Shown: positions 38,340 to 49,051 of the stretch, piece after piece | Numbering within the stretch: position 1 is the stretch's first letter | Layout of the letters: each line of letters opens with the position of its first letter | Assembly: GCF_013410375.1 (NCBI RefSeq) | Contig: NZ_JACCFL010000001.1 | Location: 3,286,001 to 3,350,000, forward strand | From: Leifsonia shinshuensis | GTDB taxonomy: Bacteria > Actinomycetota > Actinomycetes > Actinomycetales > Microbacteriaceae | DNA: 64,000 nucleotides | Direction of reading: 5' to 3' | The notes under the pieces: model-generated | What the model saw: only the letters and a program-made list of their open reading frames with translations | The model's database searches: none | Told to the model about the DNA's origin: nothing | Made by a program: the position numbers and the translations under genes

Positions 38340-39671
38340 CTATTCGACGAACACCCCGCTGAGCGTCTTCTTCCCGCGCCGCAGCACGACCATCCCGCCC
38401 GGCAGCAGGTGGTCGCCCACCGCGGACTCGGCGTCCTCCACCTTGACGTTGTTGACGTAGACGCCGCCCTGCGCGACCGCGCGGCGGGCCTCGCCGAGGC
38501 TCTTGGTGAGCTCCGTGTCGACCAGGGCCTGGGCGATCGTGGTGGACGCCGCGGTCGTCGTGTTGGGGAGCTCGCGGAGCGCAGACTCCAGCGTGCCGCG
38601 GTCCTGGTCGGCCAGGTCGCCCTGGCCGAAGAGGGCCTCGGACGCCGCGATGACGGCCTCCGTCGCCTCCACGCCGTGGATGAGCGCCGTCACCTCGTAG
38701 GCCAGCCGGCGCTGGGCCTCGCGGCGGAACGGCTCCTCGGCGACCGCGCGCTCCAGGCGCTCGATCTCGTCGCGGTGCAGGAAGGTGAACACCTTGAGGC
38801 GGTCGATCACGTCGGCGTCGTCGGCGTTGAGCCAGAACTGGTAGATCCGGTAGGGGCTCGTGAAGCTCGCGTCCAGCCAGATCGCGTTGCCCTCGCTCTT
38901 TCCGAACTTGGTGCCGTCGCTGTTCGTGATCAGCGGGGTGCCGATCGCGTGGGCGTGCACGCCCTCCACCTTGCGGATCAGGTCGGTGCCGCTGGTCAGG
39001 TTGCCCCACTGGTCGCTGCCGCCGGTCTGCAGCACGCAGCCGTACTGGCGGTAGAGCTCCAGGAAGTCCATGCCCTGGAGGATCTGGTAGCTGAACTCGG
39101 TGTACGAGATTCCCTCGTCGGAGTTGAGGCGCGCGGCGACGGCGTCCTTCTTCAGCATCGTGCCGACGCGGAAGTGCTTGCCGATCTCGCGCAGGAAGTC
39201 GATCGCCGAGAGCGGCGCCGTCCAGTCCAGGTTGTTGACCAGCCGGACGGCGTTGTCGCCCTCGGACGACAGGAAGCGGGTGACCTGCTGCTGGAGGTAG
39301 CCGACCCACTCGGCGACGGTCTCCTTGGTATTCAGCGTGCGCTCGGCGGTGGGCCGCGGGTCGCCGATCAGGCCGGTGGAACCGCCGACCAGGCCGAGCG
39401 GCTTGTGCCCGGCCAGCTGGAGGCGGCGCATGGTCAGGAGCTGCACGAGGTTGCCGAGGTGCAGGCTCGGCGCGGTCGGGTCGAAGCCGCAGTAGTACGT
39501 GATCGGATCACCGGCCAGGAGCTCCTTGAGCGCGGCCTCGTCCGTGGAGACGTGGACGAGTCCGCGCCACTTCAGCTCGTCCCAGACGTCGTCGAACGAC
39601 GGGTCGTTGGTCTGCGCGCTGAGCCTCTGCTCTGCGCTGCTCTGCTCTGCTGCGGTGGCGGTTTCTGGCAC
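38340..39671 (-). CDS. tyrS: Tyrosyl-tRNA synthetase
   Basis: This 443-residue class I synthetase charges tRNA-Tyr. The HIGH motif appears as TAPSLHLGNLVQ and the KMSKS motif as KFGKSEGNAIW; the C-terminal S4 domain ends VLRRGKKTLSGVFVE. GTG at 39671 is preferred because TACTCT lies six bases upstream; the open frame continues to 39695. The N-terminal 20 residues are encoded by CTGCT-type repeats and are probably dispensable. Confidence 0.96.
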   Translation of the reverse strand: MPETATAAEQSSAEQRLSAQTNDPSFDDVWDELKWRGLVHVSTDEAALKELLAGDPITYYCGFDPTAPSLHLGNLVQLLTMRRLQLAGHKPLGLVGGSTGLIGDPRPTAERTLNTKETVAEWVGYLQQQVTRFLSSEGDNAVRLVNNLDWTAPLSAIDFLREIGKHFRVGTMLKKDAVAARLNSDEGISYTEFSYQILQGMDFLELYRQYGCVLQTGGSDQWGNLTSGTDLIRKVEGVHAHAIGTPLITNSDGTKFGKSEGNAIWLDASFTSPYRIYQFWLNADDADVIDRLKVFTFLHRDEIERLERAVAEEPFRREAQRRLAYEVTALIHGVEATEAVIAASEALFGQGDLADQDRGTLESALRELPNTTTAASTTIAQALVDTELTKSLGEARRAVAQGGVYVNNVKVEDAESAVGDHLLPGGMVVLRRGKKTLSGVFVE

Positions 39672-39713
39672 CTCCACAGAGTAGCAGCGGAGCACCGGGC
39701 ACCCATCCGATGG

Positions 39714-39791
39714 ATCAGGCCAGCTGGCCTGATGATGGTTGTATCAGGACTAGAGTCCTGATAGCCTGCGGATCAGGTGTTCAACCCTGAT
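39714..39791 (+). promoter_or_regulatory. Three 20-bp palindromic operators at 29-bp spacing
   Basis: ATCAGG-N8-CCTGAT occurs at 39714-39733, 39743-39762 and 39772-39791, each start exactly 29 bases after the last. The first is a perfect palindrome (ATCAGGCCAGCTGGCCTGAT). The second site lies between candidate -35 TTGTAT (39739) and -10 TAGCCT (39762) hexamers. The array ends 13 bases before the SatD-like start codon and lies close to the tyrS promoter on the other strand, so a repressor bound here could affect both. Confidence 0.75.
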
Positions 39792-39804
39792 GAGGAGGGT
39801 TCCC

Positions 39805-40431
39805 ATGTTCGTCGTCACTGCGGACCAGGTCGACAGCCGCAGCCGGCCCGACATCGTCGCGCCCGTGCTCGCCGAGCTCACCGAGAGGTACGGCGACCGG
39901 CTCGCCCTCCCCGCCGACCGGAACGCCGGCGACGAGCTCCAGGCGCTCACCGGAGACGCGGCGACCGCCCTCGACCTCATCACCCTGCTCTCGCGCGGCG
40001 GCGTCTGGAGCGTCGGCCTCGGCATCGGCGGCGTGCGGTCGCCCCTTCCCGACGCCACCCGGGAGGCCAGCGGGGACGCGTTCGTGGCGGCGCGCGCCGC
40101 CGTCACCCGCGCCAAGCGCACGCCGACGCGGTTCGCAGCCGAGGCGGTCGCCGCCCCGGAGCCGGCGGCCGACGTCGAGTCCCTGATCGGCCTGCTCCTC
40201 ACCCTGCGCGCCCAGCGCACCGAGGCGGGCTGGGAGCTCTACGACCTCGTCGCATCCGGCCTGACCCAGGCGGAGGCCGCCGCCCGGCTGGGCATCACCC
40301 CGCAGTCCGCCAGCGACCGCGCCCGCGCCGCCGGCCTGCGCGCCGACCTCGCCGCGCAGCCGGCCCTGGTTAGGCTGTTGCAGACCGCCGACGCAGCCCA
40401 GCAGTCGGCCGAGCGACCGGAGGATGGATGA
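39805..40431 (+). CDS. SatD-like DNA-binding protein
   Basis: This 208-residue protein starts MFVVTADQVDSRSRPDIV, resembling the SatD family found in phage-resistance and stress loci of some bacteria. The C-terminus has a clear helix-turn-helix: LTQAEAAARLGITPQSASDR. AGGAGGG lies before the ATG at 39805. It overlaps the membrane-protein gene by ATGA and directly follows a three-site operator array, which it probably binds as an autoregulator. The family name is from memory of its N-terminal pattern. Confidence 0.7.
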   Translation: MFVVTADQVDSRSRPDIVAPVLAELTERYGDRLALPADRNAGDELQALTGDAATALDLITLLSRGGVWSVGLGIGGVRSPLPDATREASGDAFVAARAAVTRAKRTPTRFAAEAVAAPEPAADVESLIGLLLTLRAQRTEAGWELYDLVASGLTQAEAAARLGITPQSASDRARAAGLRADLAAQPALVRLLQTADAAQQSAERPEDG

Positions 40432-41027
40432 CGTCACTGCCCGTCCCGCAGTTCCTGACGGCCGTGCTGCCGTTCGTGCTGTGGGCCCTCGCGCTGGTCC
40501 TCGCCATCGCCTCCGTGTGCTGCATGATCGCCACCCTGCGCTCGCCCCGCCGGCCCCTGGTCTACACCGCCGCCGGTCTCCTCGGGCTGGCATTCCTCCT
40601 GGTCGCCCTCCCCCAGCAGGGCGCGCCGCTGGTGTTCCGTGTGCTCATCGGCGTCGTCGCGCTCGTGCTGAGCGTGGTCGGCGGCGGACCCGCGGCCCAG
40701 CTCGCGCTCGCCCTCGCCACCCGGAGCACGTCGGTGCCGGGGGTCCACGGCGGCATCGTCGTGCACGACAAAGTCAGTGGACTGGAGGAGACCCGCGAGG
40801 TGCTGCGCGGCGGCACCACCATCGGCTACCTCGAACGCTTCGCGACCACCGGCTCGATCATGGCGGGCTTCCCGGAGGCGCTGGGCGTGATCATCGCGAT
40901 CAAGGGCGTCGGCCGGTTCACAGAGCTGGAGGCGCCGGAGGCGCGCGAGCGCTTCATCATCGGCACGCTCGTGAGCCTGATCTGGGCGTGCGTCTGCGCC
41001 GGCCTGTTCCGCTTCGCGATCGCCTGA
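40428..41027 (+). CDS. Membrane protein coupled to the SatD-like gene
   Basis: This 199-residue protein has four or five membrane helices: residues about 10-36, 46-62, 68-88, a possible segment near 145-160, and 180-197. A soluble loop containing HDKVSGLEETREVLRGG lies between them. Its ATG overlaps the SatD-like stop by four bases. No transporter or enzyme signature is seen. The pair probably forms one functional unit at the membrane, sensing or responding to an unknown signal. Confidence 0.7.
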   Translation: MTSLPVPQFLTAVLPFVLWALALVLAIASVCCMIATLRSPRRPLVYTAAGLLGLAFLLVALPQQGAPLVFRVLIGVVALVLSVVGGGPAAQLALALATRSTSVPGVHGGIVVHDKVSGLEETREVLRGGTTIGYLERFATTGSIMAGFPEALGVIIAIKGVGRFTELEAPEARERFIIGTLVSLIWACVCAGLFRFAIA

Positions 41028-41038
41028 CCGCAGTCAAC

Positions 41039-41094
41039 GCTTCCTCACTTCCTCCCGCTCCCGCCCGGCGTGTCGCGGGAGGAAGTGAGGAAGC
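41039..41094. terminator. Perfect 20-bp inverted repeat between convergent genes
   Basis: Arms 41039-41058 (GCTTCCTCACTTCCTCCCGC) and 41075-41094 pair perfectly around a 16-base loop. Compared with 1412-1463 the stem carries a T-A to C-G pair change, so the stem is preserved. The following GCGATGG is shared too. It lies between two convergent stops and is probably a bidirectional terminator. Confidence 0.75.
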
Positions 41095-41117
41095 GATGGC
41101 TGCTCAGCGGGACTCGC

Positions 41118-41744
41118 TCAGTGGGACTTCGGGTGCCGCTTGTACGGGCTGACGGTGGGGTCGCCGGGGATCCAGAACCGCCAGGGGAAGGTCAGGCTGC
41201 CGCCGGCGCCGGAGACGCCGGTGCGCGGGCCGGTCTCGTAGGGCGGCTGCACGGCCGGAAGGTGCAAGTCGAACGGCGGAGCGAACAGGTCGGAGCCGTT
41301 CTCCGAGAGCAGGATGCCCGTCGCGACCACCAGCCGGGCCGGCCCGCGCGCCAGGTCCCGCTCCGGGATCGCGCGTCCTGACGGGCCGGACCGCCGCCGC
41401 GTCGCCAGGTCCACGCCCTCCACGACCTCGCCGGCCCGCAGCAGCAGGGCCGACGACACGCCCTCCGGCGAGCAGACCACGTTCGCGCACACGTGCATCC
41501 CGTAGGTGAAGTACGTGTACAGGTGGCCGGGGCCGCCGTACATCACGGCGTTGCGCTTGGTGCGGCCGCGGAAGGAGTGCGAGCCGGGGTCGACGCCGTC
41601 GCCGATGTAGGCCTCCACCTCGGTGATGCGCACGGCGACCGCGCCCTCCGCCGTCTCGTGCCGGAGCACCGCGCCGAGCAGCTTCGGCGCGACCTCCAGC
41701 GCCGACGTCAGGAACACGTCGCGCCCGGGCCGGTAGAGGGTCAC
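41118..41744 (-). CDS. mpg: 3-methyladenine DNA glycosylase (AAG/MPG family)
   Basis: This 208-residue base-excision enzyme removes alkylated purines. Family motifs are ITEVEAYIGDGVDPGSHSFR, RNAVMYGGPGHLYTYFTYG and the arginine-rich DLARGPARLVVATGI. It covers the full usual length. It lies 13 bases after a tiny membrane-protein gene that follows argH, so it may be the last gene of that transcript. Confidence 0.92.
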   Translation of the reverse strand: MTLYRPGRDVFLTSALEVAPKLLGAVLRHETAEGAVAVRITEVEAYIGDGVDPGSHSFRGRTKRNAVMYGGPGHLYTYFTYGMHVCANVVCSPEGVSSALLLRAGEVVEGVDLATRRRSGPSGRAIPERDLARGPARLVVATGILLSENGSDLFAPPFDLHLPAVQPPYETGPRTGVSGAGGSLTFPWRFWIPGDPTVSPYKRHPKSH

Positions 41745-41757
41745 GTCGCCCGCCGGC

Positions 41758-41867
41758 TCAGAAGATCCGGCCGCCGGCGACGACGGTCACGATGAGGCCG
41801 ACCACGATCACCGCGGCCGCCACCACGACGATCAGCGGGATCAGCCAGCCCGGGCGCCTGCCCGCCA

Positions 41868-41868
<1 letters not shown>
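41758..41868 (-). CDS. 36-residue single-span membrane protein coupled to argH
   Basis: The peptide reads [20 protein letters not shown] at its start and continues as one hydrophobic helix to a short GGRIF end. Its ATG overlaps the argH stop by four bases, the same coupling seen between other genes here, which supports translation. The basic N-terminus predicts an inside-facing end. Function is unknown. Confidence 0.6.
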
Positions 41869-45559
<3,691 letters not shown>

Positions 45560-45563
<4 letters not shown>

Positions 45564-46510
45564 GCGGGCACCACCTCCGTTCCGATTCCGGACTGCGTGA
45601 AGACCTCGAGCAGGATCGAGTGCGCCACGCGTCCGTCGATGATCGCGGCCTTGGGGACGCCGCCGTCGACGGCGTCCAGGCAGGCCGCCATCTTGGGGAT
45701 CATGCCCGACTCGAGCGACGGCAGCAGCTCGCGCAGCTCGGGCGCCGTGATCTTGGACAGCAGCGAGTCCCGGTTCGGCCAGTCGCTGTAGAGCCCGGCG
45801 ACGTCGGTCAGGATGACCAGCTTGGCCGCGCCGAGCGCGACCGCCAGGGCGGCCGCGGCGGCGTCCGCGTTGACGTTGAGCGCCTGGCCCGGGTCGTCGA
45901 TGTCCGGTGCGATCGAGGAGACCACCGGGATGCGGCCGGCGTCGAGCTGGGCGAGCACGCCCTCCGGGTTCACGCCGATGACGTCGCCGACCAGGCCGAG
46001 GTCGACCTCGGCGCCGTCGACCACGGCGCCGCGCTTGCGGCCCTGGAACAGCCCGGCGTCCTCCCCGGACAGGCCGGCGGCGAGCGGGCCGTGCTTGTTG
46101 ATGTTGCTCACGATGTCGCGGTTGATCTGCCCGGTCAGCACCATGCGGACCACGTCCATCGCCTCGGGTGTGGTCACCCGGAAGCCGCCGCGGAACTCGC
46201 TCTCGATGCCGAGCCGGTCGAGCATCGCGGAGATCTGCGGGCCGCCGCCGTGCACGACGACCGGACGGAGGCCGGCGTAGCGCAGGTAGACGATGTCCTC
46301 GGCGAAGGTGCGCTGGAGGTCCTCGCTCACCATGGCGTTGCCGCCGAACTTCACGACGATGATGCGGTCGTGGAAGGTCTTCAGCCAGGGCAGCGACTCG
46401 ATCAGGGTCGCGGCCTTGTCCGCGGCGGCGGCGCGCTCGGCGGCCTCCCCGGTGTCGGTGTCGTCGGTGTCGGTGCCGTCGGTGGCGGTGTCGTCGGTCA
46501 CTGTGGTCAT
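45560..46510 (-). CDS. argB: Acetylglutamate kinase
   Basis: This 316-residue amino-acid kinase phosphorylates N-acetylglutamate. Motifs include [34 protein letters not shown] and the C-terminal [17 protein letters not shown]. The ATG at 46510 is one base after the argJ stop. The first 25 residues are a Thr/Asp-rich stretch ([18 protein letters not shown]) from repeated DNA, before the kinase fold begins. Confidence 0.95.
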
Positions 46511-46511
46511 G

Positions 46512-47666
46512 TCAGCTGGAGTAGGCACTGTTCTCGTGGACGTAGTCGTGGGTCAGGTCGTTGGTGAGGATGGCCGCCGTCTCGTCGCCCGCGTGCAGGT
46601 CGATGAGCACGTGGACGGCGCGCGGCGTCAGGTCGACGAGGTCGCGCGGCTGATCCGGCTCCCCCGCCGTGCACACCTGCACGCCATTGATCGCGACGTC
46701 GATCCCGTACGGGTCGAACTCCGCGTCGGTGGTGCCGACCGCGGCGAGCACGCGGCCCCAGTTGGGGTCGTTGCCGAAGATGGCCGCCTTGAACAGGTTG
46801 GACCGGGACACGGCGCGGCCGACGGTCACGGCGTCGTCCTCGGTGCGGGCGTTGACCACCTCGATCGTGACGTCGTGGGAGGCGCCCTCGGCGTCCTCCT
46901 GGAGCTGCTTGGCCAGGCTGCGGCAGACCTCGGTGAGCGCGAGCGTGAACTCGGCGAGGTCCGGCGTGACGCCGCTGGCACCGGAGCCGAGCAGCGCGAC
47001 GGTGTCGTTGGTGGACATGCAGCCGTCCGAGTCGAGCCGGTCGAAGGTGACCCGGGTGGCGGCGCGGAGGGCGGTGTCGAGCTGCGTCGAGTCGAGCACC
47101 GCGTCGGTGGTGATGACGACGAGCATGGTCGCGAGGCCCGGCGCGAGCATCCCCGCGCCCTTGGCCATGCCGCCGACCGCCCAGCCGGCCGGCGAGACCT
47201 GCTCGGCCTGCTTGGGCTTGGTGTCGGTGGTCATGATCGCCTCGGCGGCGCCGAGCCCGGAGTCGCCGGCGAGCGCGGTGGCCGCCTGGGCGACGCCCGC
47301 GGTCAGCTTGTCGACGTCGAGCTGGTCGCCGATCAGGCCGGTGGAGCAGACCAGCACGTCGCCGGCCGAGACGCCGAGCGCCTCGCCGACGGCCTCCGCC
47401 GTCGCATGCGTGGTCTGGAACCCCTGCGCGCCGGTGTAGCAATTGGCGCCGCCGGAGTTGAGGACGATGGCGGACACGACGCCGTCCGCGATGACCTGCT
47501 CGCTCCAGAGGACCGGGTTCGCCTTGCAGCGGTTCGTCGTGAAGACCGCCGCCGCCGCGGTGAGCGGCCCGCGGTTCTGGACGAGCGCGAGGTCGCGCTT
47601 GCCGCTGGACTTGAGGCCGGCGACGACGCCGGCGGCCGAGAATCCCTTGGCGGTGGTGACGCTCAT
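46512..47666 (-). CDS. argJ: Bifunctional ornithine acetyltransferase / N-acetylglutamate synthase
   Basis: This 384-residue enzyme recycles acetyl groups in the cyclic arginine pathway. The autoproteolytic site is in [20 protein letters not shown], where the threonine becomes the nucleophile of the beta chain. The C-terminus ends [11 protein letters not shown], which matches the usual ENSAYS end. Its ATG overlaps argC by ATGA. Confidence 0.96.
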   Translation of the reverse strand: MSVTTAKGFSAAGVVAGLKSSGKRDLALVQNRGPLTAAAAVFTTNRCKANPVLWSEQVIADGVVSAIVLNSGGANCYTGAQGFQTTHATAEAVGEALGVSAGDVLVCSTGLIGDQLDVDKLTAGVAQAATALAGDSGLGAAEAIMTTDTKPKQAEQVSPAGWAVGGMAKGAGMLAPGLATMLVVITTDAVLDSTQLDTALRAATRVTFDRLDSDGCMSTNDTVALLGSGASGVTPDLAEFTLALTEVCRSLAKQLQEDAEGASHDVTIEVVNARTEDDAVTVGRAVSRSNLFKAAIFGNDPNWGRVLAAVGTTDAEFDPYGIDVAINGVQVCTAGEPDQPRDLVDLTPRAVHVLIDLHAGDETAAILTNDLTHDYVHENSAYSS

Positions 47667-48712
47667 GGCGCGACTCCGTTCACACTGAGGCCGGCGGTCT
47701 CGGCGAGCCCGAGGGCGAGGTTCGCGGACTGGATCGCCGCACCGGCCGTTCCCTTGTACAGATTGTCGATCGCGAGCACGGTGACGACCCGGCCCGCCGC
47801 CTGGTCGAGGGCGACCCCGACCAGCACGCTGTTCGAGCCCAGCACGTCCGCGGTGCGCGGCACGCTGCCGGCGGGCAGCACGTGCACGAACGGCTCGTCG
47901 GCGTAGGCGGCCTCCCAGACCTCCTGCACCTGTGCTGCGGTCACCCCCGGCTTCACCCGGGCCGTGGAGGTCGCCAGGATGCCGCGCGACATCGGCACGA
48001 GCACCGGGGTGAACGAGAGGGTCGGTTCCGTCGCGCCGGCCTTACGGAGATTCTGCTGGATCTCCGGGATGTGCCGGTGGGTGCCGCCGACCGCGTACGG
48101 GTTGGCGGACCCGAGGATCTCGCTGGCGAGGTACATCGTCTTGAGCGACTTGCCCGCCCCGGACGGCCCGACGGCGAGGACGCTGACGATGTCCTCCTCC
48201 TCGATCACGCCGGCGTGGATCCCGGGCGCGAGAGAGAGCGAGACGGCGCTGGCGTTGCAGCCGGGCGCGGCGATCCGCTTCGCCCCGGCGAGGTTCGCGC
48301 GCTGCTTGGCGCCGTCCGGCCCGACGATGAGCTCGGGGACGCCGTACGCCCACGAGCCGTAGTACTCGCCGCCGTAGAAGGCCGCCCAGTCGGCGGGATC
48401 CTCCAGCCGGTGATCGGCGCCCGCGTCCACCACGAGGGTGTCGGCGGCGAGCTGCGCGGCGACCTCCCCCGACCGGCCGTGCGGCAGCGCCAGGAAGACC
48501 ACGTCGTGACCGGCGAGGGTCTCCGGCGTGCTCTCGGAGAGGGTGAGGTGGGCGAGCGAGCGCAGGTGCGGCTGGTGCGCGGCGAGCGGGTGACCGGCGT
48601 TGTTGTGCGCGGTCACGGTGCGGATCTCGAAGTCGGGGTGGTCGGCGAGAATGCGCAGCAGCTCGCCACCCGCGTACCCGGAGGCACCGGCGACGGCAAC
48701 CGAGAGAGTCAT
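47663..48712 (-). CDS. argC: N-acetyl-gamma-glutamyl-phosphate reductase
   Basis: This 349-residue NADPH enzyme makes N-acetylglutamate semialdehyde. The Rossmann motif is [16 protein letters not shown] and the active-site cysteine lies in [16 protein letters not shown] at 48712 is preceded by AAGGAAC. It is the first structural gene of the arginine operon; an arginine-rich leader frame and a 140-base leader precede it. No argR is seen in this window. Confidence 0.95.
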   Translation of the reverse strand: MTLSVAVAGASGYAGGELLRILADHPDFEIRTVTAHNNAGHPLAAHQPHLRSLAHLTLSESTPETLAGHDVVFLALPHGRSGEVAAQLAADTLVVDAGADHRLEDPADWAAFYGGEYYGSWAYGVPELIVGPDGAKQRANLAGAKRIAAPGCNASAVSLSLAPGIHAGVIEEEDIVSVLAVGPSGAGKSLKTMYLASEILGSANPYAVGGTHRHIPEIQQNLRKAGATEPTLSFTPVLVPMSRGILATSTARVKPGVTAAQVQEVWEAAYADEPFVHVLPAGSVPRTADVLGSNSVLVGVALDQAAGRVVTVLAIDNLYKGTAGAAIQSANLALGLAETAGLSVNGVAP

Positions 48713-48900
48713 GCTTGTTCCTTGATGAGGTGGACGACAGGGGGCCGAGGATCCGGCGACGCCCATGTCCGACCCCACGGGTCGCCCGAGCGCCGCCTAG
48801 CTTCGGCGGTCGCGCAGGCGTCGGCGCATCGAGGGGGCACCGACGGTAAGCATGTAGACCACCCTAGCGCCCTGGCCGGGTCGGTCGCCAAATCGCCGTC
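48713..48900 (-). promoter_or_regulatory. arg operon promoter and putative attenuator leader
   Basis: On the minus strand TAGGGT (48861-48866) lies seven bases before the leader ATG, with TTGGCG about 19 bases further upstream as a weak -35. After the leader stop, CGCCGAAGCTAGGCG and CGACCC-GTG-GGGTCG can form hairpins, and GGCGAC can pair with a later GTCGCC. The first hairpin overlaps the final arginine codons. No clear T-run is seen, so termination could be non-canonical. Confidence 0.5.
48797..48853 (-). CDS. Arginine-rich leader peptide of the arg operon
   Basis: The frame encodes MLTVGAPSMRRRLRDRRS and stops at TAG. Six of the ten codons from residue 9 to residue 18 are arginine (CGC or CGA). 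The ATG is seven bases after a TAGGGT -10 element, so transcription probably starts at the ATG itself and the peptide is read from a leaderless RNA. It ends 84 bases before argC. Ribosome stalling at the arginine codons would sense charged tRNA-Arg; this mechanism is inferred from layout. Confidence 0.6.
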   Translation of the reverse strand: MLTVGAPSMRRRLRDRRS

Positions 48901-48923
48901 GTCACACAACGCCCGCCACCACG

Positions 48924-49043
48924 CGATTCGTGCCGAATGTCGCGTTCGGCGCAGCCGAGTCCACATACGTGACGAATGTGCCCACCGCGATTCGTGCCGA
49001 ATGTCGACTCTGGCGGCGCCAGAGTCGACATTCGGCACGAATC
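48924..49043. repeat. Intergenic palindromic repeats, ATTCGTGCCGAAT family (two copies)
   Basis: A perfect palindrome spans 48989-49043 with 27-base arms and a one-base centre; it begins GATTCGTGCCGAATGTCGAC. An imperfect relative lies at about 48924-48977. The perfect copy is eight bases beyond the pheT stop and probably terminates pheST. Relatives occur at 57421-57562. Confidence 0.75.
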
Positions 49044-49051
49044 GGCGGCTT

